A stretch of 64,000 nucleotides of DNA from Yoonia sp. (GTDB lineage Bacteria > Pseudomonadota > Alphaproteobacteria > Rhodobacterales > Rhodobacteraceae). The translations under genes and the position numbers were made by a program. Positions 44,863 through 54,781 of the stretch are shown in pieces; position 1 is the first letter of the stretch; the number at the start of each line of letters is the position of its first letter. Location: contig NZ_JAFMHJ010000014.1 in NCBI RefSeq assembly GCF_017854565.1, positions 1 through 64,000 on the forward strand, in the 5' to 3' direction. The notes below the pieces were generated by a model, which did not search any database, was not told where the DNA came from, and worked only from the letters and a program-made list of their open reading frames with translations.

Positions 44863-44971
44863 GTCTGCGGATGAAAAATGAAGCCACAGAAAATGGACAT
44901 ACTAACAACAACAACATCTTTTCTTTTTCTTTATAATTATTAAGAAAGAGAGACCCAACCAAGGCGTCCCG

Positions 44972-45421
44972 ATGACAGAACTGTTCAATGATATTTACCC
45001 GTGGATCAAGGCTGTCCATATTATGGCGGTGATCGCCTGGATGGCAGGGTTGTTCTATCTGCCCCGGTTGTTTGTGTACCATGTGGAACGGGCAGCGGTT
45101 GGATCTGAGATGGATCAGACCTTTCAGATTATGGAAGCAAAATTACTGCGGGTGATCATGAACCCGGCGATGATTGTCGCATGGATTGCCGGGCTGATCA
45201 TGATTGCCCTTGGCGCGTTTGACTGGGGGTCGGCGTGGGCGTGGGTCAAAATCGTTTCGGCTGTTTTAATGACGGCAGCGCATGTCTGGATGGGGGCACG
45301 ACGCAAAGAATTCGCGGTGGGGGCAAACACGCGCTCTGGGCGTAGCTACAGGCTGTTTAATGAGGTGCCGACGGTGCTGATGCTGTTGATCGTCATTGCG
45401 GTCGTTGTGCGGCCATTTTGA
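44972..45421 (+). CDS. hemJ: Protoporphyrinogen oxidase HemJ
   Basis: Integral membrane protein of 149 aa with four transmembrane helices, converting protoporphyrinogen IX to protoporphyrin IX in haem synthesis. Conserved parts: DIYPWIKAVHIMAVIAWMAGLFYLPRLFVYH (with the essential histidine), MEAKLLRVIMNPAMIVAWIAGL and the C-terminal RSYRLFNEVPTVLMLLIVIAVVVRPF. First gene to the right of the candidate origin; hemE, often next to it in relatives, is not here. Confidence 0.93.
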   Translation: MTELFNDIYPWIKAVHIMAVIAWMAGLFYLPRLFVYHVERAAVGSEMDQTFQIMEAKLLRVIMNPAMIVAWIAGLIMIALGAFDWGSAWAWVKIVSAVLMTAAHVWMGARRKEFAVGANTRSGRSYRLFNEVPTVLMLLIVIAVVVRPF

Positions 45422-45428
45422 GCGAACG

Positions 45429-45457
45429 TTGACTAAGCGGAGGTTGGGGCCTATGTA
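45429..45457 (+). promoter_or_regulatory. Sigma70-like promoter of rho
   Basis: TTGACT, 17 bases, TATGTA. It leaves a leader of about 80 bases before rho, in line with autoregulated rho leaders in other bacteria. Confidence 0.5.
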
Positions 45458-45539
45458 TGCTTTCGCTACCCGTCCGGGATGGCATTTTTCCTGCCTGACT
45501 ATGAAATGACAGCTTTGATGCTGCGAACGGATTTTATTC

Positions 45540-46811
45540 ATGTCCCAACACCGTCTGAACCTTGCCGACCTGAAGGCACAAAGCCCCAAGGAACTGTTAT
45601 CGCTGGCTGAAGAGCTGGAGGTCGAGAACGCATCGACCATGCGAAAAGGCGATATCATGTTCGCCATTCTCAAAGAGCGTGCAGATGAGGAATGGGTGAT
45701 CGGCGGCGATGGTGTGCTGGAAGTGCTGCTGGACGGTTTTGGCTTTCTACGGTCGCCGGAGGCAAATTATTTGCCCGGACCTGATGATATCTACGTATCG
45801 CCCGAAATGATCCGGCAATATTCGATGCGGACCGGTGATACGGTTGAAGGCGTGATGAAGGAACCAAACGATACCGAACGCTATTTTGCGCTGACGTCTG
45901 TTGAGCAGATAAACTTCGAAGATCCTGAAAAGGCCAAGCATAAGGTCGCGTTTGAAAACCTGACCCCGCTGTACCCGGATGAGCGGTTGACGATGGAGGT
46001 CGATGATCCGACGATCAAAGACAAATCCGCGCGGATCATCGACCTGATATCCCCGATTGGTAAGGGCCAACGTTCGTTGATCGTCGCGCCGCCGCGGACT
46101 GGTAAGACGGTCCTGCTGCAGAATATTGCGAACTCAATCGAAAAGAACCATCCGGAATGTTACCTGATCGTCCTGCTGATTGACGAACGTCCGGAAGAAG
46201 TGACGGATATGCAGCGGTCCGTGAAGGGCGAAGTTGTTTCATCCACGTTCGATGAACCGGCGACGCGTCACGTTGCGGTATCGGAGATGGTGATCGAAAA
46301 GGCCAAGCGGCTGGTGGAACACAAGCGCGATGTTGTGATCTTGTTGGATTCTATTACTCGTCTGGGGCGCGCGTTTAACACAACAGTGCCATCGTCTGGC
46401 AAGGTTCTGACCGGTGGTGTGGATGCCAACGCGCTACAGCGGCCCAAGCGTTTCTTTGGTGCGGCACGCAACATCGAAGAGGGTGGTTCGCTGACGATTA
46501 TTGCGACAGCGCTGATTGATACCGGCTCGCGGATGGACGAGGTGATCTTCGAAGAATTCAAGGGCACGGGTAACAGCGAAATTGTGCTGGATCGCAAAGT
46601 GGCTGACAAGCGCGTGTTCCCTGCAATGGACATACTGAAATCCGGAACCCGCAAAGAAGAGCTGTTGGTGGATAAGTCGGACCTGGCAAAAACCTATGTG
46701 CTACGGCGGATTTTGAACCCAATGGGGACGACGGATGCGGTCGAATTCCTGATTGGAAAGCTGAAGCAGACCAAGACAAACGCGGACTTCTTTGATTCAA
46801 TGAACACGTAA
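45540..46811 (+). CDS. rho: Transcription termination factor Rho
   Basis: Hexameric RNA-dependent ATPase of 423 aa that ends transcription. The N-terminal [39 protein letters not shown] region and the RNA-binding cold-shock fold ([22 protein letters not shown]) are followed by Walker [16 protein letters not shown], the [16 protein letters not shown] Walker B/Q-loop area and the R-loop [26 protein letters not shown]. Full length for the family. Confidence 0.98.
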   Translation: MSQHRLNLADLKAQSPKELLSLAEELEVENASTMRKGDIMFAILKERADEEWVIGGDGVLEVLLDGFGFLRSPEANYLPGPDDIYVSPEMIRQYSMRTGDTVEGVMKEPNDTERYFALTSVEQINFEDPEKAKHKVAFENLTPLYPDERLTMEVDDPTIKDKSARIIDLISPIGKGQRSLIVAPPRTGKTVLLQNIANSIEKNHPECYLIVLLIDERPEEVTDMQRSVKGEVVSSTFDEPATRHVAVSEMVIEKAKRLVEHKRDVVILLDSITRLGRAFNTTVPSSGKVLTGGVDANALQRPKRFFGAARNIEEGGSLTIIATALIDTGSRMDEVIFEEFKGTGNSEIVLDRKVADKRVFPAMDILKSGTRKEELLVDKSDLAKTYVLRRILNPMGTTDAVEFLIGKLKQTKTNADFFDSMNT

Positions 46812-46841
46812 CTTATTGTTATTAAACAATGGGTTGACCTG

Positions 46842-48122
46842 ATGGATACGATTTTTGCCTTAGCGACAGCACAGGGTCGGGCGGGTGTCGCAGTCGTGCG
46901 CCTGTCCGGACCGGACGCTGTATCGGCATCGGCACGGCTGATGCGGAATGTGCCTGTGGTCCGTGGCCTGCGGCGCTTGACCGATGCTGACGGTCACCTT
47001 CTTGATGAGGCGTTGGTTTTGCATTTTCCGGCAGGAAAAAGCTTTACCGGGGAGCAGGTGGTTGAATTGCATCTGCATGGAAGCCCCGCAGTTGTCGCAG
47101 CCGTCTTGCGTGTGCTTGGCGACGATCCTGCGCTGCGGCCTGCCGAGGCGGGTGAATTCACGCGGCGCGGTTTGGAGAATGGCACGCTTGATCTGGCCCA
47201 GGTTGAAGGTCTTGCAGATCTTATCGACGCGGAAACTGAGGGTCAGCGGAAACAGGCGATCCGTGTGTTTTCAGGCGCGTTGGGGCAGATGGCCGAGGCG
47301 TGGCGATCAGATTTGATCAGGGCGGCGGCGTTGCTGGAGGCGACGATTGACTTTGCTGATGAGGAAGTTCCGGTAAACGTGACGCCCGAGGTCTTGGGTT
47401 TACTGGGTCATGTCAGGGATGAGATGCGCCGCGAATCGGCAGGCGTTCGGATCGCAGAGCGGGTCCGTGATGGGTTTGAAGTGGCGATTATTGGCGCACC
47501 GAACGTCGGAAAATCGACGCTGTTGAACCGACTGGCAGGCCGTGAAGTTGCTATCACGTCGGCGATCGCTGGAACCACACGTGATGTGATCGAGGTGCGC
47601 TTGGATCTGGATGGTCTGCCCGTGACCTTGCTGGATACTGCGGGTCTGCGCGAGACGGATGATGTCGTCGAAATTATCGGGGTGCAACGGGCCCGCGAAA
47701 GGGCAGGACAGGCCGATATCCGCGTTTATATGATGTTACCCGGGGATGTATTGCCACGTGATGTAGGCGACCTAGACATTATTGTGCGGGCAAAAGGGGA
47801 TATTTCGGAGGGTGTCGGTTTGGCCGTGTCGGGCAAAACCGGAGCCGGAATAGACGCGCTGATTGATCAGATATCGGGTATATTGAAAGTACGCGTCGCG
47901 AGCGTTGGCATTGCGATGCGGGAGCGGCACAGGCTCGCCATGGTGCGGGCTGTGGCTTATCTTGACGCCGCTGAGCTGGCCTTGCATGATGAAAACGGCA
48001 TGACGGACCTGATAGCAGAGGAGCTGCGCTCAGCCATTCGCGCGGTGGATAGCCTTGTTGGGCGTGTTGATGTAGAACATATTCTTGATGAGATTTTTGC
48101 CAGCTTTTGCATCGGCAAATAG
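46842..48122 (+). CDS. mnmE: tRNA modification GTPase MnmE
   Basis: MnmE of 426 aa, which with MnmG installs cmnm5 groups on wobble U34. N-terminal folate-binding domain ([24 protein letters not shown]), G1 GAPNVGKST (218-226), G3 DTAG (265-268) and the C-terminal FCIGK with the functional cysteine. The G4 motif, normally NKxD, reads AKGD at 317-320 (RAKGDISEG), so the guanine-contact asparagine is missing. The protein is slightly shorter than E. coli MnmE (454 aa). Confidence 0.95.
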   Translation: MDTIFALATAQGRAGVAVVRLSGPDAVSASARLMRNVPVVRGLRRLTDADGHLLDEALVLHFPAGKSFTGEQVVELHLHGSPAVVAAVLRVLGDDPALRPAEAGEFTRRGLENGTLDLAQVEGLADLIDAETEGQRKQAIRVFSGALGQMAEAWRSDLIRAAALLEATIDFADEEVPVNVTPEVLGLLGHVRDEMRRESAGVRIAERVRDGFEVAIIGAPNVGKSTLLNRLAGREVAITSAIAGTTRDVIEVRLDLDGLPVTLLDTAGLRETDDVVEIIGVQRARERAGQADIRVYMMLPGDVLPRDVGDLDIIVRAKGDISEGVGLAVSGKTGAGIDALIDQISGILKVRVASVGIAMRERHRLAMVRAVAYLDAAELALHDENGMTDLIAEELRSAIRAVDSLVGRVDVEHILDEIFASFCIGK

Positions 48123-48126
48123 GGAG

Positions 48127-48142
48127 TGTTTCACGTGAAACA
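48127..48142. promoter_or_regulatory. parS: parS centromere site 1
   Basis: Perfect 16-bp palindrome TGTTTCACGTGAAACA, the standard ParB binding site of alphaproteobacteria, about 3.4 kb from the origin candidate and about 3.3 kb before parB. It covers the mnmG start. Confidence 0.95.
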
Positions 48143-50006
48143 TCACGATTTTGATGTCGTCGTAATCGGTGGCGGGCACGCAGGCGCCGAAGCGGCCCAT
48201 GCTGCGGCACGAATGGGCGTCCGTACAGCGCTGATCACGCTTACAAAGGCGTCAATCGGTGTGATGTCATGCAACCCTGCGATTGGTGGGCTTGGCAAGG
48301 GTCACTTGGTCCGCGAGATTGACGCCTTGGATGGGGTCATGGGCCGCGTCGCTGACCGGGCCGGAATTCAGTTTCGCTTGTTGAACCGAAAAAAGGGGCC
48401 AGCCGTGCAAGGCCCGCGGGCGCAGGCTGATCGCGCGTTGTACAAGGCGGCAATGCAAGCTGAATTGGCGCAGTGCGAAAACCTGCAAATTATAGAAGGC
48501 GAGGCTGTCGATCTGATCATGGATGGACCGCGCGTTTGCGGTGTTGCGATTGGTGATGGATCTGTTGTGCGGGCATCCGGTGTTATTTTGACCACGGGCA
48601 CTTTTTTGCGGGGGGTCATCCATATCGGTGACGTGTCGCGGCCGGGTGGGCGCATGGGCGACAACCCGTCGGTGAAAATGGCCGAGCGGTTAGATTCGTT
48701 TGGTTTGCCGCTTGGACGCTTGAAAACCGGGACCCCGCCACGGTTGGATGGTCGTACCATCGCGTGGGAGCAGTTAGAGGTTCAGCCCGGTGATGATGAC
48801 CCGACGCTATTTTCCTTCCTGTCGAACGCCGTTACGGCGCCGCAGGTTGTATGTGGAATCACTCATACCAACGCCCAGACCCATGACATCATCAGGAAAA
48901 ATCTGTCCCGCTCGGCCATGTATGGTGGCCATATCGACGGCGTGGGACCGCGCTACTGCCCGTCCATCGAAGACAAGGTCGTACGATTTGCGGAAAAGAC
49001 ATCGCATCAGATTTTTTTAGAGCCAGAAGGCGCGAACGACCATACGGTCTATCCAAACGGGATTTCGACGTCGCTGCCGGAAGATGTGCAGCACGATTAT
49101 GTGCATTCGATACAAGGTCTTGAAAATGCACGTATTATTCAGCCTGGCTATGCGATCGAATATGACTATGTCGACCCGCGTTCGCTCAGGTTAACGTTGG
49201 AATTGCGTGCGGTCCCCGGCTTGTATCTGGCGGGGCAGATAAATGGAACGACTGGCTACGAAGAAGCCGCAGCCCAAGGATTGGTGGCTGGCCTGAACGC
49301 GGCAGCGCGGGCGCGCGGTGAAGATGATGTCATCTTCAGTCGGCGTGAATCCTACATCGGCGTGATGATTGACGATCTGATCACCCGCGGCGTGTCGGAG
49401 CCGTACCGGATGTTTACCTCACGCGCAGAGTTTCGGTTGTCACTTCGGGCAGATAACGCAGATCAGCGTTTGTCCGCGCGGGGCCGGGAGGCGGGCTGTA
49501 TCAGTGAAAAACGCTGGATTGCGTTTTCGGATAAGGTTGATCGCCTGTCAGCCGCACGAAATTTGCTGTCGAAGATCAGCCTGTCGTCACGTGATATAGC
49601 GGCGCTTGGGATCAAGCTGAACGCGGATGGGCCGCGCCGCAGTGCCTTGGACGCCCTCGCGTTGACAGACCTCGAATTTCACCACCTGAATCAACTCGGC
49701 GCTGACACGTCCGGGATGCCTGTTGAAATCCGCGACCAGATCAAGAAGGATTCGCTTTATGCGCATTACATCGCGCGCCAAGAGCGGGATAATGCCGCGA
49801 TGGCGCGTGATGAAGCGCAGGCAATCCCGCAGGACATTGATTATGAGGGTATTTCCGGGATGTCCAACGAGCTGACGGCAAAATTGACAGCAATACAACC
49901 CAGCACAATCGCACATGCTGGCCGGATCGAGGGGATGACGCCAGCAGCGCTGATGTTGATCGTAAGCGCAATAAAGCGCCGGCAACAAGCCAATGTTCAG
50001 GCCTAG
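48135..50006 (+). CDS. mnmG: tRNA cmnm5U34 synthesis protein MnmG (GidA)
   Basis: FAD-dependent MnmG of about 623 aa. N-terminal dinucleotide fold [44 protein letters not shown], and family motifs [17 protein letters not shown] and [15 protein letters not shown]. Two GTG starts exist, 48126 ([10 protein letters not shown]) and 48135 (MKHHDFD); AGGGAG lies eight bases before the second and only one before the first, so I prefer 48135. Either way the start is embedded in parS. Forms a pair with mnmE, three bases away in the longer reading. Confidence 0.96.
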   Translation: MKHHDFDVVVIGGGHAGAEAAHAAARMGVRTALITLTKASIGVMSCNPAIGGLGKGHLVREIDALDGVMGRVADRAGIQFRLLNRKKGPAVQGPRAQADRALYKAAMQAELAQCENLQIIEGEAVDLIMDGPRVCGVAIGDGSVVRASGVILTTGTFLRGVIHIGDVSRPGGRMGDNPSVKMAERLDSFGLPLGRLKTGTPPRLDGRTIAWEQLEVQPGDDDPTLFSFLSNAVTAPQVVCGITHTNAQTHDIIRKNLSRSAMYGGHIDGVGPRYCPSIEDKVVRFAEKTSHQIFLEPEGANDHTVYPNGISTSLPEDVQHDYVHSIQGLENARIIQPGYAIEYDYVDPRSLRLTLELRAVPGLYLAGQINGTTGYEEAAAQGLVAGLNAAARARGEDDVIFSRRESYIGVMIDDLITRGVSEPYRMFTSRAEFRLSLRADNADQRLSARGREAGCISEKRWIAFSDKVDRLSAARNLLSKISLSSRDIAALGIKLNADGPRRSALDALALTDLEFHHLNQLGADTSGMPVEIRDQIKKDSLYAHYIARQERDNAAMARDEAQAIPQDIDYEGISGMSNELTAKLTAIQPSTIAHAGRIEGMTPAALMLIVSAIKRRQQANVQA

Positions 50007-50010
50007 CGCG

Positions 50011-50625
50011 ATGCCGGTAGACATCGCAGGGCAAAATGTTTCACGTGAAACATATGCGGAACTGGACGCCTTTGCTGCATTGGTTCGCAAGTGGACGCGC
50101 CATATTAACCTGGTTTCAGCGGCCAGCCTGTCGGACCTCTGGGACCGACATATTGTTGATTCCGTGCAATTGTATCCTTACGCGCCGCGCGGCTACCGCA
50201 ACTGGCTCGATGTCGGAAGCGGCGGTGGATTTCCTGGCATTGTCGCCGCTATTATCGCGAAAACGGCCAATCCTGACGCCGCGTTTACGCTGATTGAAAG
50301 CGACCAGCGCAAGGCCACCTTTCTGAGAACCGCCTCTCGTGAGCTAGGTTTGAGGGTGAATGTGATCGCTGACCGCATTGAAAACGTGCCCTCGCAAGCC
50401 GCAGATGTTGTGTCAGCGCGAGCTTTGACTACGCTATCTGGGCTTTTTTCAATGATCGGCCGTCACATGGACCCGGCAGGGACGGCGCTGCTGCACAAGG
50501 GCAAACGCTATCAGGAAGAAGTTGCCGATGCCCGACGCCTGTGGTCCTTTGATCTTGAAGAATATCCGAGTATGACCGATCCTGACGGACGACTCCTCGC
50601 CATTCAAAGGATACATCGTGACTAA
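50011..50625 (+). CDS. rsmG: 16S rRNA (guanine527-N7)-methyltransferase
   Basis: RsmG (GidB) of about 204 aa, SAM-dependent m7G527 methyltransferase. Motifs: NLVSAASLSDLWDRHIVDSVQL, SAM-binding WLDVGSGGGFPGIV and IESDQRKATFLRTASREL. The track starts at 49993 inside mnmG; the ATG at 50011, just past the mnmG stop, gives the usual N-terminus with the QNVSRETYAELDAF stretch. The VSRET residues are encoded by a second parS site. Confidence 0.95.
   Translation: MPVDIAGQNVSRETYAELDAFAALVRKWTRHINLVSAASLSDLWDRHIVDSVQLYPYAPRGYRNWLDVGSGGGFPGIVAAIIAKTANPDAAFTLIESDQRKATFLRTASRELGLRVNVIADRIENVPSQAADVVSARALTTLSGLFSMIGRHMDPAGTALLHKGKRYQEEVADARRLWSFDLEEYPSMTDPDGRLLAIQRIHRD
50037..50052. promoter_or_regulatory. 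parS: parS centromere site 2
   Basis: Second perfect TGTTTCACGTGAAACA, 1910 bases from the first, in the fifth to tenth codons or so of rsmG. Confidence 0.95.
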
Positions 50626-51442
50626 TCTAAGCCGTTCATCTGGCCCGAAAATCATCGCGATAGCCAATCAAAAGGGCGGCGTGGGCAAAACAACGACCAC
50701 TATAAACCTTGGCGCCGCTTTGGCCGAACGGAAAAAGCGCGTGCTTTTGATTGACTTGGATCCGCAGGGAAATGCGTCAACCGGTCTGGGCATCGGGCAG
50801 GATAAGCGTGACATTACCACATATGATCTGCTGGCCGGCGACGTGACCTTGGCCGAGGGCATGCAGCAAACCACCGTGCCGCGCCTCTTTGTCGTCCCCG
50901 CGACGACCGACCTTAGTTCGGCCGATATTGAGCTTATCGACAATGAAAAGCGGAGCTTTCTGCTCCGTCAAGCACTCCGCCACACGGACGTACTTGATCT
51001 CGACTTGGACTACATATTGATTGATTGTCCACCGTCTCTCAACATATTGACTGTCAACGCCATGGTCGCCGCTGATTCAATCATTGTCCCATTGCAAAGC
51101 GAGTTTTTCGCGCTCGAAGGCCTGTCGCAACTCATTCTTACGGTTCGTGATGTCCGGCAAAGCGCGAATCCGAACCTTCGCATCGAAGGAATTGCACTGA
51201 CGATGTATGATCGCCGCAACAATTTGTCCCTCCAGGTCGAGGATGACGCCCGCGAGAACATGGGGGATATGGTGTTCAAAACTGTGATTCCCCGCAATGT
51301 TCGCCTCAGCGAAGCGCCGTCGTTCGCCGTTCCGGTCTTGACCTATGATACAGCATCAAAAGGCAGCATTGCATACCGGGCACTGGCCAAAGAAGTTATT
51401 GATAAATCAAGAAAAATAAGGGTTCAACAAGATGGTGCGTAG
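50618..51442 (+). CDS. parA: Chromosome partitioning ATPase ParA
   Basis: ParA/Soj of 274 aa. Deviant Walker A is NQKGGVGKTTTTINLGAAL (residues 18-36), followed by the switch LLIDLDPQGNASTGLG and LIDCPPSLNILTVNAM. It drives separation of ParB-parS complexes after replication. GTG start with AAAGGA seven bases upstream, overlapping the end of rsmG by eight bases. Overlaps parB by 11 bases. Confidence 0.97.
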   Translation: MTNLSRSSGPKIIAIANQKGGVGKTTTTINLGAALAERKKRVLLIDLDPQGNASTGLGIGQDKRDITTYDLLAGDVTLAEGMQQTTVPRLFVVPATTDLSSADIELIDNEKRSFLLRQALRHTDVLDLDLDYILIDCPPSLNILTVNAMVAADSIIVPLQSEFFALEGLSQLILTVRDVRQSANPNLRIEGIALTMYDRRNNLSLQVEDDARENMGDMVFKTVIPRNVRLSEAPSFAVPVLTYDTASKGSIAYRALAKEVIDKSRKIRVQQDGA

Positions 51443-52319
51443 CGTGAAAAAATCCCGTGGTCTTGGCCGCGGGTTGTCTGCGTTGATGTCTGATGTGACG
51501 CAGGAGGATGCCCAAAGTATCGCCCCGCGCCGTCCTGACCTGCTTGTCCCGGTCGAGCGGGTGCGCCCAAATCCAGATCAGCCCCGGCGTACTTTTGCCC
51601 AGGAGGCGTTAAACGAACTTGCTGCCTCGATTTCTGAAAAAGGCATTATTCAGCCTCTCATCGTCCGTCTCGCCCCCGGCGATCCCAATATGTACGAAAT
51701 TGTTGCGGGTGAACGTCGCTGGCGCGCCGCGCAAATGGCCAAACTGCACGAGATTCCGGTCCTCTTGCGCGATTACGACGATACAGAGGTCCTCGAAGTT
51801 GGGATTATCGAAAACATTCAGCGTGCCGACCTCAATCCAATCGACGAGGCCGCCGGTTATCGCCAACTGATGGACCGTTTTGGCCACACGCAGGACCAAC
51901 TCGCCAGTGCTTTGGGTAAAAGTCGGCCACATATCGCGAATCTGTTGCGCCTCCTGGGTTTGCCTGACGAAGTACAGCAATATCTCGTTACTGGCGCGCT
52001 GACGACTGGCCACGCACGCGCGCTGATTGGCAATGACCGCGCCGTCACATTGGCCCGCGAGGCGATTCAGCGTAAACTTTCGGTTCGTGAGGTCGAGGCG
52101 CTGGTGAAAAAGGGTCCGACCCTCAAGCGGCGCCCGATGCCAGGTGCGCCCGTGGCCAAGGATCCAGACACCGTTCAAATCGAAAATGAACTGACGGCCA
52201 CGCTGCATATGAAGGTCACAATTGACCATAAAACCGGCGATGAGGGCGGAAAAATGACGATCGGTTATAAATCATTGGATCAGCTTGATGATTTGCTCCG
52301 CGCCTTGGCGGGGAATTAG
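51432..52319 (+). CDS. parB: Chromosome partitioning protein ParB
   Basis: ParB/Spo0J of 295 aa. N-terminal KKSRGLGRGLSALM contacts ParA. The CTPase/clamp domain has IRPNPDQPRR-like VRPNPDQPRRTF, ISEKGIIQPLIVR, IVAGERRWRAAQMA and IENIQRADLNPIDEAAGY; the HTH QDQLASALGKSRPHIANLLRLLGLP binds parS; a C-terminal dimerisation segment ends GYKSLDQLDDLLRAL. Convergent with hemW (three-base overlap at TTAG). Confidence 0.97.
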   Translation: MVRSVKKSRGLGRGLSALMSDVTQEDAQSIAPRRPDLLVPVERVRPNPDQPRRTFAQEALNELAASISEKGIIQPLIVRLAPGDPNMYEIVAGERRWRAAQMAKLHEIPVLLRDYDDTEVLEVGIIENIQRADLNPIDEAAGYRQLMDRFGHTQDQLASALGKSRPHIANLLRLLGLPDEVQQYLVTGALTTGHARALIGNDRAVTLAREAIQRKLSVREVEALVKKGPTLKRRPMPGAPVAKDPDTVQIENELTATLHMKVTIDHKTGDEGGKMTIGYKSLDQLDDLLRALAGN

Positions 52320-53473
52320 CTGTCTAGCAGGTCGCGCAGCACGGCGTTCAGCACCGGTTTTCCCTTGGCGGTGACCCGCAGCATTCCCGCGTCGGCATTG
52401 ACCATACCCATTTCACGCAAGCGTTTGATATTAATAGATAAATTATCGCCTGAAAATGATTTGAGGCGGTTGATATCGACCCCGTCGTCCAGCCGCATTC
52501 CCATCAACAGCATCTCGGACAACTGATCATCCGGCGACAACTGTTCGCGCGACAAATCCCCGTCACCGGTTTTCAGCACTTGTTTTAACCACACGGCAGG
52601 CCCCAGCGGTGCCTCGGTTGCAAAACGGACCCCGCCCAGCGTCAAACGGCCGTGCGCGCCGGGGCCAATACCCGCATAGTCGCCATAGCGCCAGTATATC
52701 TTGTTGTGGATGCTCTCGCAGCCCGGCCTGGCGTGGTTTGAAACTTCGTATCCATGAAACCCGGCAGCGCCGCAAATCTCCTGCGTTGTGGCAAACATGT
52801 CGGCCGACAGATCCTCGTCCGGCAGTTCCCGCAGCTTGCCTGCCGCATAGCGATCACCAAAAGCCGTTCCGCTCTCAATTGTCAGTTGGTACAGGGACAC
52901 ATGGTCGATCGCCATCGCCAATGCCTGCTGCAATTCGGCCTCCCACGCGGCCAAGGTTTGACCTTGCCGCGCATAAATCAGGTCAAAACTGACCCGATCG
53001 AACACAGTGCGTGCTGTCGCAAACGCCACCATCGCCTCTTTCGCCGAATGTAGCCGCCCCAGCGCCTTGAGATCGGCGTCATTCAGCGCTTGAATCCCCA
53101 TTGAAACACGGTTGACGCCAGCATCGCGATACCCTGCAAACCGCCCGGCCTCTACGGATGTCGGATTTGCCTCAAGCGTGATTTCGATGTCGTTTGCCAT
53201 CGGCCATGTGGCCCGTACCTTGGTCAGCACAGCGTCCACAAGCCGGGGGTCCATCATGCTGGGCGTGCCACCGCCAAAAAAAACAGACCGTAGAATACGC
53301 CCCTGCGTTTGCGCACCAATCCGATCAATCTCGCTCAGATAGGCCGTTTCCCATGCTTTTTGGTCAATTTGCGCCACAACATGGCTGTTGAAATCGCAAT
53401 AGGGGCATTTGGCCTGACAAAATGGCCAATGAATATAAAGACCAAAGCCCCCGTGTTCCCAATCCTCAGGCAA
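52316..53473 (-). CDS. hemW: Radical SAM haem chaperone HemW
   Basis: HemW/HemN-like protein of about 385 aa. The 4Fe-4S site is in LYIHWPFCQAKCPYCDFNSHV, and FFGGGTPSMM and RVSMGIQALND follow. HemW proteins insert haem into targets and lack the coproporphyrinogen oxidase activity of HemN. The start is uncertain: the TTG at 53473 gives MPEDWEHGGFGLYIHWPFC, like family members, and overlaps the rdgB stop by eight bases; an ATG at 53503 would overlap it by 38. Confidence 0.92.
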   Translation of the reverse strand: MPEDWEHGGFGLYIHWPFCQAKCPYCDFNSHVVAQIDQKAWETAYLSEIDRIGAQTQGRILRSVFFGGGTPSMMDPRLVDAVLTKVRATWPMANDIEITLEANPTSVEAGRFAGYRDAGVNRVSMGIQALNDADLKALGRLHSAKEAMVAFATARTVFDRVSFDLIYARQGQTLAAWEAELQQALAMAIDHVSLYQLTIESGTAFGDRYAAGKLRELPDEDLSADMFATTQEICGAAGFHGYEVSNHARPGCESIHNKIYWRYGDYAGIGPGAHGRLTLGGVRFATEAPLGPAVWLKQVLKTGDGDLSREQLSPDDQLSEMLLMGMRLDDGVDINRLKSFSGDNLSINIKRLREMGMVNADAGMLRVTAKGKPVLNAVLRDLLDS

Positions 53474-54074
53474 AACAACCCGCAACCAGCTTGCGGAACG
53501 CATCAGCACGATGGCTGATTTTGTTCTTTTCCCAACGATCCATCTCGCCAAATGTCACGGAATACCCTTCGGGCTGAAAAATCGGATCATACCCATGGCC
53601 TTGATCGCCGCGCATCGGCCAGACAATCTCGCCGGGCATGACCCCTGCGAACTCCTCGTCATGGCCGTCAGGCCAGGCTAGAACCAGCGTACAACAGAAC
53701 CGCGCGGTCCGGGGGTAGGGGGCCACAACAGTCTCTAATCGGGCCCAAGTCCGCTCCATTGCCATGTTGAAATCACGGCCATCCGGGGTTTCGGCCCAGT
53801 CGGCAGTGTAGACACCCGGCGCCCCGCCAAGGCCGTCGATCTCGATCCCGCTATCATCGGCCAGCGCAGGCAGGCCTGTCGCCTTGGCGGCCGCGTGCGC
53901 TTTGATCCGGGCATTCCCGACAAACGTCGTTTCCGTCTCGTCCGGCTCTGGCAGCCCGTGATCGGCGTTTGACGTCAGGCCAACGCCATAAGGCAGCAGC
54001 AGATCTGCAATCTCCTCCAGCTTTCCGGCGTTATGGGTCGCGACGACCAGCGCCTCACCGTCAAACCGCCGCAT
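53466..54074 (-). CDS. rdgB: XTP/dITP diphosphatase
   Basis: RdgB/HAM1 pyrophosphatase of 202 aa that removes inosine and xanthosine triphosphates. Motifs: VVATHNAGKLEEI, TFVGNARIKAHAAAKATGLPALADDSGIEIDGLGGAPGVY and GYDPIFQPEGYSVTFGEM. Overlaps the rph stop by one base, forming an rph-rdgB-hemW operon. Confidence 0.97.
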   Translation of the reverse strand: MRRFDGEALVVATHNAGKLEEIADLLLPYGVGLTSNADHGLPEPDETETTFVGNARIKAHAAAKATGLPALADDSGIEIDGLGGAPGVYTADWAETPDGRDFNMAMERTWARLETVVAPYPRTARFCCTLVLAWPDGHDEEFAGVMPGEIVWPMRGDQGHGYDPIFQPEGYSVTFGEMDRWEKNKISHRADAFRKLVAGCFA

Positions 54075-54781
54075 CAGCCGACCGCTGCCATCTGTGCCGC
54101 CGTCAACTCTGTCACGCCTTTTTCCGCCAGATCCAGCAGCGCATCCATCTGTGCCCGGCTATACGTCGATCCCTCGGCAGACATCTGAACCTCGATCAGC
54201 TTACCGGCGGTCATCACGAAATTACCGTCCACGCCGGCCTCGCTATCCTCGGGATAATCCAGATCAAGAACCTCTTGGCCTGCATAAATCCCACAGCTGA
54301 TCGCAGCGACCGGATCAACCAACGGATCGCTGATCACGATGCCCGCCTTCATCAGCTTGTTCACCGCCAGTTTGAGCGCGACCCAACCCCCCGTGATAGA
54401 CGCACAGCGCGTCCCGCCGTCCGCCTGTATTACATCACAATCCACGACGATCTGACGCTCGCCCAACGCAACGCGATCGACACCAGCCCGCAAAGACCGG
54501 CCAATCAGCCGCTGAATCTCTTGTGTCCGACCCGATTGCCCTTCCTTCGCCTCGCGCCGCATCCGCGTGTTCGTTGCACGTGGCAGCATCCCGTATTCCG
54601 CAGTCACCCAGCCCAGCCCGGAGTTTTTCAAAAACGGTGGGACCCGTTCATCAATCGTTGCTGTACATAGGACATGCGTATCGCCACATTTGATCAGGCA
54701 TGACCCTTCGGCATGCTTTGTCACACCGGTTTCAATGGATATTGTACGCATTTCGTTCGTCTGACGGCCGGATGGACGCAT
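54074..54781 (-). CDS. rph: Ribonuclease PH
   Basis: Phosphorolytic 3' tRNA-trimming exonuclease of 235 aa. N-terminal [56 protein letters not shown] and [21 protein letters not shown] are typical. The track start is 46 codons early; ATG at 54781 has AGGAGTGATCCC in front. Divergent from hrcA. Confidence 0.97.
   Translation of the reverse strand: MRPSGRQTNEMRTISIETGVTKHAEGSCLIKCGDTHVLCTATIDERVPPFLKNSGLGWVTAEYGMLPRATNTRMRREAKEGQSGRTQEIQRLIGRSLRAGVDRVALGERQIVVDCDVIQADGGTRCASITGGWVALKLAVNKLMKAGIVISDPLVDPVAAISCGIYAGQEVLDLDYPEDSEAGVDGNFVMTAGKLIEVQMSAEGSTYSRAQMDALLDLAEKGVTELTAAQMAAVG

Larger units (their letters stand above)
44566..44971. other. Candidate chromosomal replication origin (oriC)
   Basis: The 405-base gap between divergent maf and hemJ is much more AT-rich than the rest of the window. 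It carries a perfect DnaA box TGTGGATAA (44566-44574), a one-mismatch box GGTGGATAA (44854-44862) and looser copies TGTGCAGAA (44612-44620) and TGTGAAGAA (44641-44649). An AT tract at about 44898-44950 (TTTCTTTATAATTATTAAGAAAG) would serve as the unwinding element. GANTC methylation sites occur at GAATC and GAGTC (about 44717 and 44735). The maf|hemJ-rho-mnmEG-parAB context is where Rhodobacterales origins lie. Confidence 0.78.
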
